This document shows positions 9,445 through 18,725 of a stretch of DNA of 64,000 nt, piece after piece. Position 1 is the stretch's first letter; every line of letters starts with the position of its first letter. The position numbers and the translations under genes were made by a program. Origin of the DNA: Deltaproteobacteria bacterium (GTDB lineage: Bacteria; Desulfobacterota_D; UBA1144; Nemesobacterales; UBA2774); the NCBI GenBank assembly GCA_040223695.1, contig JAVKFU010000006.1, positions 58,844-122,843 of the forward strand. The letters are read 5' to 3'. Below the pieces are notes generated by a model. The model was not told the DNA's origin and did no database searches. It was given only the letters and a program-made list of their open reading frames with translations.

Positions 9445-10202
9445 ACATATATGCGATACGCTCAATATATTCTTTCGAGATGGCGCGTATGTGGCGCACG
9501 CTGATGCAGAGCATCGCTGCTCCGATTCTCTCGACCGCGTTATACTTCGTGGTGTTCGGAGCGGCGATAGGATCACGCATGGGGGAGATCGAGGGGGTCA
9601 GCTACGGCGCCTTTATTATTCCCGGCCTGATCATGCTGTCGCTTATGAGCGAGAGCATCTCGAACGCATCCTTCGGTATATACATGCCCAAGTTCGCGGG
9701 CACTATTTACGAGGTACTCTCAGCGCCCATCTCCTACATTGAGATCCTGATCGGTTATGTCGGCGCCGCGGCTACCAAATCAATCATCCTGGGACTGCTG
9801 ATACTTGCCACGGCGCGGTTATTCGTCCCCTACGAGATTGCACATCCGCTCTGGATGGCGGGCTTTCTTGTTCTCACCTCGGTGACGTTCAGCCTCTTCG
9901 GCTTCATAATCGGCATCTGGGCGGACGGCTTCGAGAAACTGCAAATTGTACCGCTTATGATCGTTACTCCGCTTACCTTCCTGGGCGGTACTTTTTACAC
10001 AATCAACATGCTGCCGCCTGTATGGCAGAAGATCACGCTGTTCAATCCGGTGGTCTATCTGGTGAGCTGTTTCAGATGGAGCTTTTACGGGGTCGCAGAT
10101 GTCAGCGTGGCTGTCAGTCTGGGTATGACGCTTCTATTCCTGGCTTTATGTATTGCAGCGGTGTGGTGGATTTTCAAGACGGGTTACCGGCTCAAGACCT
10201 GA
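9441..10202 (+). CDS. ABC-2 type exporter, permease (YadH-like)
   Basis: A 253-residue inner-membrane permease with about six hydrophobic segments and the ABC-2 family layout: an N-terminal cytoplasmic stretch with [14 protein letters not shown], a first segment [14 protein letters not shown], and the conserved late region [20 protein letters not shown] followed by NPVVYLV. It overlaps the ATPase gene by an ATGA, so the two are translationally coupled and form one exporter. The closest recognisable type is YadH. Substrate cannot be inferred; neither neighbour gives a pathway. Confidence 0.91.
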   Translation: MNIYAIRSIYSFEMARMWRTLMQSIAAPILSTALYFVVFGAAIGSRMGEIEGVSYGAFIIPGLIMLSLMSESISNASFGIYMPKFAGTIYEVLSAPISYIEILIGYVGAAATKSIILGLLILATARLFVPYEIAHPLWMAGFLVLTSVTFSLFGFIIGIWADGFEKLQIVPLMIVTPLTFLGGTFYTINMLPPVWQKITLFNPVVYLVSCFRWSFYGVADVSVAVSLGMTLLFLALCIAAVWWIFKTGYRLKT

Positions 10203-10355
10203 GACAGATCAAACTACGGGCGGGAATTTTTTGAGGCTTATTGTAAGGAATTCAGGGCAGCGATTGTCAATTAAGCGCCGTGTAGCGAAGCTCCCTGCCC
10301 TTCTACTTTTCTACTCCGAGACAACATATATCAAACCATCAATCAAAAAAGCGGC

Positions 10356-11384
10356 TCACCCCTTCTCGATTCTTTTAATAAGCGCGTCGGCGAACTCGCG
10401 CGTGCCGAGCCCGCCCCCGAGGTCGCGTGTTTTATAACCCTCGAGCAGGGCGTTATTGTACGCGTTTTTAATCTTTTCCGCGCAGGCGCGGAAATCCTCG
10501 CGCCCTTCCGTATCGGCCAGGTGGTTAAGCATCATCACGCCCGACATAAGGAGCGCGAGCGGGTTCGCTATATCCCTGCCCGCTATATCGGGAGCGGAGC
10601 CGTGAACCGCCTCAAACACTGCCTCCCTGTCCCCTATGTTGGCTCCGGGAATGACGCCAAGCCCTCCCACGAGCCCCGCGCACAGGTCGCTTATCAGATC
10701 CCCGTAGAGATTCTCCAGCAGCAGTACATCGAACTGTGAGGGGTTCTGGACGAGCCTCATACAGCCCGCGTCTATAATCAGCTCCTCATACTGAATGCCC
10801 CCATACTCCCTGCTTGCCTCCTGCGACTTACTTATAAACAGTCCGTCCGTGAGCTTCATTATATTCGCCTTGTGGAAAACCGTGACCTTTTTCCTGTTAC
10901 GGTTACGCGCGTATTCGAACGCCCAGTGTGAGATACGGCTGCAGGCCTTCTCCGTCGCGACTTTCATGCTCATTACCACGCCCGGGGTTATCGTATTTTC
11001 AACCCCGCTGTAAAGACCCTCCGTATTCTCGCGGATTATAACGATGTCCACATTCCTGAAACCGGTTACCACGCCCGGGAGATTTCTCACCGGCCTGACC
11101 GCGGCGTAAAGGTCCAGTGTTTTCCTGAGCTGTACATTTACAGATGTGAATCCTCCTCCTATAGGGGTCGTACAGGGGCCCTTTAACGCTACCTTGTGCT
11201 CCCTTATAGCTTCTATAGTCTCCTGCGGAAGCACTTCCGAGCCCTTCTCAAGCGCGGCGAGCCCGGCCTGACGCTCGATCCATTCAATCCGGGCACCGGA
11301 TGCTTCCAGCACCTTTTGAACCGCTTCCGTGATATTGGGACCGATTCCGTCCCCGGGAATGATTACTATATTGCGCTTTTTCAT
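10356..11384 (-). CDS. Isocitrate dehydrogenase (NAD-type), isocitrate/isopropylmalate dehydrogenase family
   Basis: A 342-residue beta-decarboxylating dehydrogenase, probably the NAD-dependent isocitrate dehydrogenase that makes 2-oxoglutarate. Family marks are IPGDGIGP at the N-terminus, RENTEGLYSGVENT (about 114-128), the NLYGDLISDLCAGLVGGLG metal/substrate region and EAVHGSAPDIAGRDIANP. The short length and the GLYSGVE motif match the NAD-IDH or homoisocitrate branch rather than the ~410-residue NADP enzyme or LeuB. With sucD in the same window it fits a TCA-cycle role. It stands alone on the minus strand with a weak ribosome site. Isopropylmalate or tartrate dehydrogenase activity is a less likely alternative. 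Confidence 0.85.
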   Translation of the reverse strand: MKKRNIVIIPGDGIGPNITEAVQKVLEASGARIEWIERQAGLAALEKGSEVLPQETIEAIREHKVALKGPCTTPIGGGFTSVNVQLRKTLDLYAAVRPVRNLPGVVTGFRNVDIVIIRENTEGLYSGVENTITPGVVMSMKVATEKACSRISHWAFEYARNRNRKKVTVFHKANIMKLTDGLFISKSQEASREYGGIQYEELIIDAGCMRLVQNPSQFDVLLLENLYGDLISDLCAGLVGGLGVIPGANIGDREAVFEAVHGSAPDIAGRDIANPLALLMSGVMMLNHLADTEGREDFRACAEKIKNAYNNALLEGYKTRDLGGGLGTREFADALIKRIEKG

Positions 11385-11509
11385 GAGAGATATTGAACCA
11401 GATTTATTATGGTTATCAAATCATGAAGACCGGCGGGAGAAAATCATTGGAAAACAGAATTAATAGGCATAAGAGTTTTTAAGTCAAAGCATCTCACTTC
11501 TTAATTGCT

Positions 11510-12205
11510 CTAGCTCTCAGGTTTAGACCTCCGCGCGAGTGCGTTCGCCGTATATGTGCTTACCAGCCTCGCAACCAGGAACACTATAAACAACTGACCT
11601 ATGATCGCTTCAAGGATCGAAATAATCCTCGCCAGAGGGGTCAGCGAAGTAATATCGCCGTACCCGAGAGTAGTTAGTGTTGTAAAGCTGTAATAGATCA
11701 ATACATTCGAGCTTAGCGGCTCGCTTATCTCCCCTTCACTCCCCACGAAGACAGCGCCCGGCGACAGGTATTCCAGAACACCGTAAATACTCGCCCACAT
11801 TATGCCCAATAATAAATAAACGCATACAGCCGCGTATAAAGTATCGGCCGTCACTTCCTTTGATTTTAATATGTGCTCGAGAATTGTAACGGTAACGAGG
11901 ATGAAAAAGAGCATGCTCATAAATATGGTCCTGTTTGACTTTGTAAAAGTCCATTCGGATATGAACCACGGTAGTCCCAGTATTACTAGCAATATCAGTC
12001 TTTTCTTGCTCCCGCCCACCGCGTAAACACCGAGTAAAAATACAATCGTGCTCAGTACATTAAGAACAAGGTAGCCGTATTTAGTCTCCTCGAGAACTGC
12101 CAGCAGTATCAACAGCAATAGAATTGAGACCATGAAGTTGAACATTTTGTATTTCGCCGAACTTAAGATCAAAGCGGAAAGATCAGACCTGTTAGCTTCG
12201 AGCAT
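11510..12205 (-). CDS. Potassium channel family protein
   Basis: A 231-residue inner-membrane protein. The selectivity filter TTLGYGD sits in FTTLTTLGYGDITSLTPLAR near residue 180 and is followed by the pore-lining helix ISILEAIIGQLFIVFLVARLV. Ahead of it are about five more hydrophobic segments, which gives a six-segment plan without the charged voltage-sensor pattern of classic Kv channels. There is no cytoplasmic RCK/TrkA domain; the protein ends ~25 residues after the last helix. A strong ribosome site (GGAGGA) confirms the start. It stands alone, so its role in ion homeostasis is inferred from the fold only. Confidence 0.9.
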   Translation of the reverse strand: MLEANRSDLSALILSSAKYKMFNFMVSILLLLILLAVLEETKYGYLVLNVLSTIVFLLGVYAVGGSKKRLILLVILGLPWFISEWTFTKSNRTIFMSMLFFILVTVTILEHILKSKEVTADTLYAAVCVYLLLGIMWASIYGVLEYLSPGAVFVGSEGEISEPLSSNVLIYYSFTTLTTLGYGDITSLTPLARIISILEAIIGQLFIVFLVARLVSTYTANALARRSKPES

Positions 12206-12373
12206 TTTTAGTCCTCCGAGGAGTATTATCGATACACTAATTTATCAAACAAATTTATGTAATTGCAATAATTCACGTATGAGAACAGGGGAATTAGTTA
12301 AAAGTAGATAAACCGCTTAAAAAGTATTTCAATGTACATAGTGGCCGGGAACAAGAATCGCAGGCAAATTCAA

Positions 12374-13210
12374 TCATCCGTCAGAAAGGGTGCAGCCGTC
12401 CGTATCGACGCTGGCGTTGCCGCTCACGTTGACCGCGCGCCTGCCTCCGCTGATCGAGCACTGATTATTCTGCGGGTCTATTTCGACCACGGAATTGCCG
12501 GCGGCGTTAATTCCGTTCAGGTTGGCGGATTGAATCAATACGCTGTTATCGACCGGGTCCGAGGTCTCTCCAATGCGTACGAAGGTGTCGTCGAATGATA
12601 TTACAGCGTCCCTGTTGCTCGATACGGTGATGTCTTCATCCGCTTCGAGGATTACGGACGCAGTACCCTGAACGCGGACGCCCTCCCTGCAGTTTATTAT
12701 GGTTATGCTCTTTACCCTGAATGTTATAACGCTTGACCCCGTTCCTATCAGGCAATCCCCCCCATCCGCGTCTATCGCTATATCGGCGAGTTTTTCATTG
12801 AACACCAGCTCGGATTCATTTCTCAGGAACAGCGGGTCCTGAAGGACCTGCCAGCTGTTGATGGTTATGAGCGTCGGGTTCTGCTGCAAAGTGAAATCGA
12901 ACAAGATGGTGCTGTCATCGGTGACCCTCAGGTTTGGTCTCTCGGCATCGAACGAATCAGACTCGAACCTCAGGCTGACAAACCCCGTGTTCGATCTGAA
13001 GCGAAGATTAAAGTTGCCCCCGTCGTCCGTTTTATCACTGTCAAGCCTCCTGCCGTCCTCCAAAACCGTCACCGTTATCTCGCCGAACTGGGCGGAGTTG
13101 GAAACTTTGCTGTCAATACTTATATTACCGCCTCCTCCGGTGTCACAGTTGAATAACGTAAAAGTGATTCCCAAAACTAACAAAATGACGACAACGTTTT
13201 TTCCCGTCAT
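12374..13210 (-). CDS. Putative lipoprotein, beta-helix-like
   Basis: About 278 residues. The N-terminus is a lipoprotein signal: hydrophobic ILLVLGITFTLFNC followed by DTGGGG, with the lipobox Cys near residue 22. The ATG at 13210 is chosen over an upstream GTG because a GAGG ribosome site lies eight bases before it. After a CNA/transthyretin-like stretch (FGEITVTVLEDGRRL, then TDDGGNFNLRF), the second half has short, irregular beta-rich repeats with many Val, Ile, Asn and Gly (INCREGVRVQGTAS, DAVISFDD, NAAGNSVVEID, GGRRAVNVSGNAS), as in right-handed beta-helix proteins. Function unknown; probably attached to the outer membrane. Confidence 0.6.
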   Translation of the reverse strand: MTGKNVVVILLVLGITFTLFNCDTGGGGNISIDSKVSNSAQFGEITVTVLEDGRRLDSDKTDDGGNFNLRFRSNTGFVSLRFESDSFDAERPNLRVTDDSTILFDFTLQQNPTLITINSWQVLQDPLFLRNESELVFNEKLADIAIDADGGDCLIGTGSSVITFRVKSITIINCREGVRVQGTASVILEADEDITVSSNRDAVISFDDTFVRIGETSDPVDNSVLIQSANLNGINAAGNSVVEIDPQNNQCSISGGRRAVNVSGNASVDTDGCTLSDG

Positions 13211-13613
13211 ACTTCGCACCTCGAGGATCAGGCTCTGATTTATGAATTGCTCATTTTCATAATACTATAACCGCTGTGTTAAAGCCATTATTATGAAAAA
13301 CAGGATCAGACAGAAGAACATCGCCGGGCGCTCGATTTGCAGAGCCGGTTTTCCGCTGCAGTCCGGCGGGATTCCGGTTCAACGAAGAGAAAAGAATTTT
13401 GAAGGGGAAATCGAAACCGGGAGTTATATTAGACAACAATTTCAGGGTCGGCTCAAGAGGTAAAAACAATAACCGTAAAGCCGGGGCGGGCCGACTTGCT
13501 GCCTGAGACAAACGACGCCCGCCCGGTTATAAGTCAAAAGCGCTTGGGCAACACAGGATCCGCAATATCTAACGAAATCATTTATTGCGAGCTTCCCGCC
13601 CCACCCGAGAAAT
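13211..13613. other. Intergenic region with two inverted repeats, no supported gene
   Basis: These 403 bases lie between two minus-strand genes. Just ahead of the lipoprotein gene is TTATGAA/TTCATAA (13240-13262), an inverted repeat with a 9-base centre that could be an operator. Further on, GGGCGGGC (13484-13491) and GCCCGCCC (13517-13524) can form a G+C-rich hairpin extended by two pairs around a one-base bulge, with no T-run. No protein-like frame is convincing. Confidence 0.45.
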
Positions 13614-14279
13614 TTATCGCTCGCTCCTTCTAACGCTAGCGAACTGTCTTGCGGCTTCGGGAAGAACCTTCTCTATGTTCTCGGGCGTGGGCTCGATATT
13701 GTTAATCTCCACTATCGCCCTGGCCATGCCCCTTATGATTATCTGCCGGTCCGAATTCTCCGCGTTAAATGCCTGTGTCTGCTCGGGAGTGAGACTGCCC
13801 CTTATTACAAGAAGGCCCTCATTGCCCTCTACCGCCAAACCCTTTGAGAGCATATTGTTTACGACGGAGAGACGCTGCGCCCTTCTCTTGTAAGCCTGCA
13901 CTACATCGGGCATGCTCCTTATTTTCTGCGTGATCTGCTCGGAAATGTTGCCCTGAGCCCAGGCGTAATTGCTGAAATCGAGTGTAAGTCCCTTTTTAAT
14001 AACGATGACCTTGGTCTCCGATCTCAGAACGGGCTCGTCGGGATAAACAGCGCGGCTCTGCGGCCCCGGAGATGGAACGGGCTTGGATTGCGGCGCGCTC
14101 TCCGTACCGTCCGCCGCCGGAGAGCCCTCCTCCAGGAATTCCTGTTCCAGATTTGAATAGGCCTCCCTTACCTCTTCCGCGGGGAAATAGACGTTCACCG
14201 TTATCGTCGCGCAGGATACCAGATAAAAAAAGAATACCAGCAGTAACGACTGTAAAATTTTTATTATATTTCTATTCAT
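13614..14279 (-). CDS. Lipoprotein with YnbE-like strand and YdbL-like (DUF1318) domain
   Basis: A 221-residue lipoprotein. The ATG at 14279 is preferred to the upstream frame start because GGGAGG lies seven bases before it and it leaves the YdbH-like gene intact, 13 bases upstream. The signal FFFYLVSC gives a lipobox Cys near residue 22. Directly after it TITVNVYFPAEEVREAY resembles the short strand-plus-helix of YnbE. A Pro/Ser-rich linker follows, then a DUF1318-like domain (residues ~115-221) with LLVIRGSLTPEQ and IVEINNIEPTPENI, as in YdbL. In enterobacteria YdbH, YnbE and YdbL are three proteins of one lipid bridge; here two parts seem joined. Gene order supports this. Confidence 0.72.
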   Translation of the reverse strand: MNRNIIKILQSLLLVFFFYLVSCATITVNVYFPAEEVREAYSNLEQEFLEEGSPAADGTESAPQSKPVPSPGPQSRAVYPDEPVLRSETKVIVIKKGLTLDFSNYAWAQGNISEQITQKIRSMPDVVQAYKRRAQRLSVVNNMLSKGLAVEGNEGLLVIRGSLTPEQTQAFNAENSDRQIIIRGMARAIVEINNIEPTPENIEKVLPEAARQFASVRRSER

Positions 14280-14292
14280 ATTCGCGCCTCCC

Positions 14293-17200
14293 TCAATTCG
14301 TTTCAATCGTGGGCCCACCGGACCTCGATCTTCTGGCTATCTCTCTAATCACCGAAACCAGATGGGATATGGATATGGAATTTCTTATCGGGTCCGCCTG
14401 TATAGACAGATTTTTATATCCCAAAATCGTGTTGGAAATATCCAGCGTTTGAAATGTAATAACTCCGTCTTTAATATAACCTGAAATCTCCCCATTATCA
14501 TAACTGCGTGTCGATCCGAGAATGAACCTTTCTTTGGCTCCCAGCTGATCGAGAAGGGCTTTTCCAATCACCCTGGCCTCTTTGTCCGATTTAACAACCC
14601 AGAACTCAAAGGGCCCGTCGATGGTGCCCAACTCCGCCCCTTCTCCGCTGAGCCAGATAAGACCGTTTACCCTGCCCGTAATATAATCCTTTATGGAAGA
14701 GAGCCTTTTAGAAATTCCCTCGAGACTCACGTCGTTAAATAAAAAGGAAAAATTATAATCGACGCCGGGGCTCTCGAAATTAAGAATGCCGGTCCCGTAG
14801 AGTGTTCCGAGGAAGAACCTGGATTTAAGTCTCTCCAGATTGAGTTTTTCCCTGTCCACCTCAAGCTCGCATTCAACATCCTCGAATTTCAGTATCCCGT
14901 ACTCTATTTCGCCTATTTTCAGGTAATCCACATAGGGGCCGGTTCGGGCTTCTTTGAGCGTGCTGAAATATTTCCTGTAAACCTTTTTGTCGAATTCCAG
15001 ATCGTCACCCAGGATGGAGGCAAGGGCATTTTCAGACTCTGCCTGCTCTTTCAATCTTATAGTTCCGTTTATGTCGCGCACGAAAAGATCGGCCCCGCCG
15101 ATAAAGAGCGAGTACGAAGCGCCGTTAAATGTTATATCCCCGCCCCAGGAGCTTCCGGGACTGAAAAGATTGCGGAGCTCCAAACGGAGGTCAGCGACCC
15201 CGGAGGCCTGACCGTTTCTAAAATCCTGCGGCATAAAGGGCCTAAGCAACGTAACAGCACTGGAAAGCGCAACTCCCGGAAAAGCTAACTCAAGCCTTCT
15301 CTCTTCACTCAACGAATTTTTCATTTCTCCTGAAAACACTATTTCTCCGCTCTCCTTATTACCTATAAACCCATTATCTATAGATAAGGTTTCACCGGCA
15401 GTCCTGAATTCTACGGCTCCGTCGATAGTGGAATCCGCATCCTTATCGCCCAGGCTGATCTCTTTTAATTCCAATTTTCCCTTTCCTGCTGGAAGAGAAC
15501 CATCCGGCAGGGTTCCCGAGAAATAAAAATCCGACCTGCTCAAACTGATCTGCGAATCTCCCGACTTAACGGAAGCGCCGTGAAGAGAAAGGTCGGTAAC
15601 GATACCTGTCCCGGGTTGGGAGGTGAGTATATCGACTTTGCCTATCAAATCGCCGTCCAGAAAATTACCGGATATATCCGTCAACTTGATGCCCTCCGAG
15701 TAAGGGAGCAGCCCGAAGCTCAAGTCCGTAAGGGGCGTCGAGAAGATATCGGAATTCTTTATTGAGACTTCTCCCTCCCACTCGGTACTGCCGCGCTCAG
15801 GATCATGCAAAATAAATACCCCCTTTATTCCAGCGGATTTCAATTTGTCATCGAAGGCGGTAAAGCTCCCGTCATCAAACCCTATCCGATAGGGATACCC
15901 GCCGTTTTGCCCCCCGAATCCGACCAGGAGCTCGTCGGTCCTGAACTCACCTATCGTACCTATCTCCGCCGAGAGTTTATTAATATCAAGCGAATCACCC
16001 TTAAACACGTACTCAGCCGAAAGCATCGGGAAATTCACGCTTTTGAACCTGCCGCCCTGACCGTCTATCATGCCGCTGAATCCCTGTTTACCGCTGTTTT
16101 CGATCTCGAGGTGTTCCTTAAATCTGTCGAGACCTATCTCTTTTCCGATAACCTCGAATCCCGACCCTCTAGAGTTCATTATCAGGCTCCAGTCCCCTCC
16201 AATATTCAATGAAAAGATCAGCTCACTCACTTTTCCGCTCCTGATATGATATTCCCCGGAAGACAGGTCTTCGTAATCAAGCCCCTTGTCGCTGATTATA
16301 ATTCTCTTTTGCTGCTCAGCGGACGAGCCCGCGTCCTTATCTTCGCCCTCTTCCGCCGAGATATATTCAAACCGGACGACCTCCCCTGAAGAAACCTTCG
16401 AGATTTTAAATTCCCTTCCCCTGTCCGACCTCAGGAGAAAATCGTTCACGGCAAATGTAATACCGGCGTCATAATTGCCCGATCTTCCTTTAAAATCGGC
16501 GCTTACCTGCCGAGCATCGCCCTCCATGTTAAAGGGAAGGATATTCTTGGGCGCCTTTTTCAGATTGAGATTTTCCCCGCTCAGCCTACCCCCGATTTCT
16601 ATACCATTTGCCGCAGGGATTATGTCCAGACTCCCGTGCACGCGGCCGTCCATGTAGCGTCCGTCCAGTTTTGAGAGCGATATACGGTAGCCGCTCCCTT
16701 CCTCTTCAGGCTTAATCTCGACATTACCCGATACGCCGTCCACCTCCCCCAGCTCGTCCCAGTAAAAGGTTCCGAGAGCGCAGTCTCCCCAAGATGAGAA
16801 CGAGTAGTCAGATTTCTTTGCGAGACCCTGCTCAATGTTTAATCCGCAAGACAGGTCCTTAACTTTGACGCCGTCGTCTTTATCGGCGAAGTTCACGCGG
16901 TCTAGGGTAATCTTCCCCCTTAAACTTATGTCCTGATCCTTTCTTGATCCCGTAATTCTGAGGTCATCGGAATAGAGGCTGCCCGCAAGCTCGTTTTCAT
17001 TTATTTCAGGCACCCACTTAACTATTTCTTTCAGGCTCTCGGTCGCGGCGCTGCCGTTCAAATTGAAAATTGTACTTCCCGTCACTTCCTCTACAGTCCC
17101 GGTGAATTCTCCTTCGAGTGTATCTAGTAATTCGAATTTGAGGGCATTTACAAACGCCGTATTCCCGGTTGGATCATATCTCAATTCATAGTTTATTGCC

Positions 17201-18006
17201 GCAAGCGGGCCGTCCAATCGCTCCGTTTCCGCCATTAAAACGATATTTCCTCCCACGTTGATGTCCTCTGAAACCCTGAATTCCAATTCGGAAACACCCT
17301 CGATGTGACGGGGTATTTTTACCGAACCCGGGAACGAATCCGTTTTAAGCCTGTCGAGGGATATTTTCAGGTTTCCGGTAGTCTCTTCAGGCAGTAAGCT
17401 CACCCCGCCCTGAACGCCCAGCTCATTTTCCTTAATTGTCAATCCGCCCTCGAAGTCCACTCTGCCGGGCCATTCCGAACCCGCGTCTGAGATGAGAATC
17501 TCCATTTCTCTCGACAAGACGGTAAAATCCGGACCGAGTTCAAAACGCGCATCTTCGAGCTTGATCCGCTCTATCGTGACCGCGGGCGGCTTATCCCCTC
17601 CCTGCTCCCCTTTCTTAAAAGCTTTGAGCAGCTTCCGAGCGTCCTCGCTGTCATACTTGATAACGGGATTTTCAATAATAATTTCTTCGAGATTTACCTT
17701 ACGATTGAAAAGAGAAGAGAAAATCCGCGGCTCGACGATTATGCTGTTTATTAACACAGGAGGGTTCTCGGTGTCAGAAGGGTCTGTGAGCTTTACTCCG
17801 TTTAAGCTCAGCCGGAACAACATGTCGAGTTTTACCGACTCAAATTTTAAATCATAGCCTATGCTGTTTGAGAATTTCTCCAGGTAAAGCGGCGCGCTTT
17901 TTGTGAGCTTGATATTCAAAAAAATATTAAGAGAAACAAGAATTACGCAAATTACTATGAGTATGATGAGGAGTAATCGCAGAAACCCGTTTCTGATGAG
18001 GGTCAT
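14293..18006 (-). CDS. YdbH-like/AsmA-like intermembrane lipid transport protein
   Basis: A 1237-residue protein with one N-terminal membrane anchor (about residues 8-32, LLLIILIVICVILVSLNIFL) and a very long, beta-rich periplasmic part. After the anchor, APLYLEKFSNSIGYDLKFESVKLDML and the following IIVEPRIFSS segment are typical of AsmA/YdbH proteins, which form a hydrophobic groove carrying phospholipid between the two membranes. The C-terminal region, with DISNTILGYKNLSIQ and ISHLVSVIREI, is the YdbH-like end that meets the outer-membrane lipoprotein. The adjacent downstream gene encodes a YnbE/YdbL-like lipoprotein, which supports YdbH over TamB or AsmA. Substrate and direction are inferred from the family. 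Confidence 0.8.
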   Translation of the reverse strand: MTLIRNGFLRLLLIILIVICVILVSLNIFLNIKLTKSAPLYLEKFSNSIGYDLKFESVKLDMLFRLSLNGVKLTDPSDTENPPVLINSIIVEPRIFSSLFNRKVNLEEIIIENPVIKYDSEDARKLLKAFKKGEQGGDKPPAVTIERIKLEDARFELGPDFTVLSREMEILISDAGSEWPGRVDFEGGLTIKENELGVQGGVSLLPEETTGNLKISLDRLKTDSFPGSVKIPRHIEGVSELEFRVSEDINVGGNIVLMAETERLDGPLAAINYELRYDPTGNTAFVNALKFELLDTLEGEFTGTVEEVTGSTIFNLNGSAATESLKEIVKWVPEINENELAGSLYSDDLRITGSRKDQDISLRGKITLDRVNFADKDDGVKVKDLSCGLNIEQGLAKKSDYSFSSWGDCALGTFYWDELGEVDGVSGNVEIKPEEEGSGYRISLSKLDGRYMDGRVHGSLDIIPAANGIEIGGRLSGENLNLKKAPKNILPFNMEGDARQVSADFKGRSGNYDAGITFAVNDFLLRSDRGREFKISKVSSGEVVRFEYISAEEGEDKDAGSSAEQQKRIIISDKGLDYEDLSSGEYHIRSGKVSELIFSLNIGGDWSLIMNSRGSGFEVIGKEIGLDRFKEHLEIENSGKQGFSGMIDGQGGRFKSVNFPMLSAEYVFKGDSLDINKLSAEIGTIGEFRTDELLVGFGGQNGGYPYRIGFDDGSFTAFDDKLKSAGIKGVFILHDPERGSTEWEGEVSIKNSDIFSTPLTDLSFGLLPYSEGIKLTDISGNFLDGDLIGKVDILTSQPGTGIVTDLSLHGASVKSGDSQISLSRSDFYFSGTLPDGSLPAGKGKLELKEISLGDKDADSTIDGAVEFRTAGETLSIDNGFIGNKESGEIVFSGEMKNSLSEERRLELAFPGVALSSAVTLLRPFMPQDFRNGQASGVADLRLELRNLFSPGSSWGGDITFNGASYSLFIGGADLFVRDINGTIRLKEQAESENALASILGDDLEFDKKVYRKYFSTLKEARTGPYVDYLKIGEIEYGILKFEDVECELEVDREKLNLERLKSRFFLGTLYGTGILNFESPGVDYNFSFLFNDVSLEGISKRLSSIKDYITGRVNGLIWLSGEGAELGTIDGPFEFWVVKSDKEARVIGKALLDQLGAKERFILGSTRSYDNGEISGYIKDGVITFQTLDISNTILGYKNLSIQADPIRNSISISHLVSVIREIARRSRSGGPTIETN

Positions 18007-18090
18007 ATCAAAAATATTATATGAGGAAAGTTAATTTTAAAAGCGCAATTAGGCCGCCCGCCCGATAATCAGAAGAATTGCGCAGGACCT

Positions 18091-18119
18091 AAAAAAAAGC
18101 CGCATTTTACCGACGGCTT
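18091..18119 (-). terminator. Rho-independent terminator of the OB-fold-like exported protein gene
   Basis: Read on the minus strand: AAGCCG, an 11-base loop, CGGCTT, then a run of T. The hairpin overlaps the TAA stop of the gene ending at 18118. It separates that gene from the YdbH-like gene, so the latter needs its own promoter in the ~85 bases between. Confidence 0.6.
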
Positions 18120-18540
18120 AAATCGATTCGACAGTCCGGGCCTTTATGACATTTTCGATTTTATAGAACAAGTAGCTCTTTTGCTTCCTGAATTTTCCCA
18201 TGATTTTAACCGAATCGCCTTTGGATATGGGAAGGTGCTCGTCCTCGTAGTAAACGTTTACTTCGTTGTTGTCCCCGTCTTTTAATTTGAACAGCGTGAA
18301 CGGCTCGCCCTTGCTTGATTTGGTATATTCGACTTTCTTCACCCGGCCCTCAAGAGCTACCTGCTTTCCGTTGTACTCCCTTGGGTTATCGACCACGTCT
18401 TTGATGCTGACTTCGAGTACTGCCGGATCGCCTTTACCCTCAGGGACGCTTGTATCAGCTGCCCCGTCAGAAGAATAGGCGACGCATAAAAGCGTAACAA
18501 CCATTACTGTAAAAATCCTAAAAATAAATCTTATTCCCAT
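18118..18540 (-). CDS. Exported OB-fold-like protein of unknown function
   Basis: A 140-residue protein with a signal peptide (MGIRFIFRIFTVMVVTLLCV, likely cleaved near residue 25-28). The mature part has the strand pattern of a bacterial OB-fold: VSIKDVVDNPREYNGKQVALEGRVKKVEY, then FTLFKLKDGDNNEVNVYY, then GDSVKIMGKFRKQKSY. This arrangement is common in small periplasmic proteins that bind DNA, RNA or ligands non-specifically, but function is not known. A clear ribosome site (GGAAGGAT) precedes the ATG, and a terminator overlaps the stop, so it is a monocistronic unit. Confidence 0.7.
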   Translation of the reverse strand: MGIRFIFRIFTVMVVTLLCVAYSSDGAADTSVPEGKGDPAVLEVSIKDVVDNPREYNGKQVALEGRVKKVEYTKSSKGEPFTLFKLKDGDNNEVNVYYEDEHLPISKGDSVKIMGKFRKQKSYLFYKIENVIKARTVESI

Positions 18541-18725
18541 ATCACATATCCTTCCTTACTGAATTTTATTCGCCGGAACCTGCTCAATATAGTATAGTGA
18601 CTGTTCACCAATATTCCACATGGTACGCACTTTACGTGAGCCCGGGCTGTTAGCCGCATCATTCTACAACATCTTGAAAACAGTTAGAATTAACGAGGAA
18701 ATAGCTAAATCAGGGGAACACTGCG

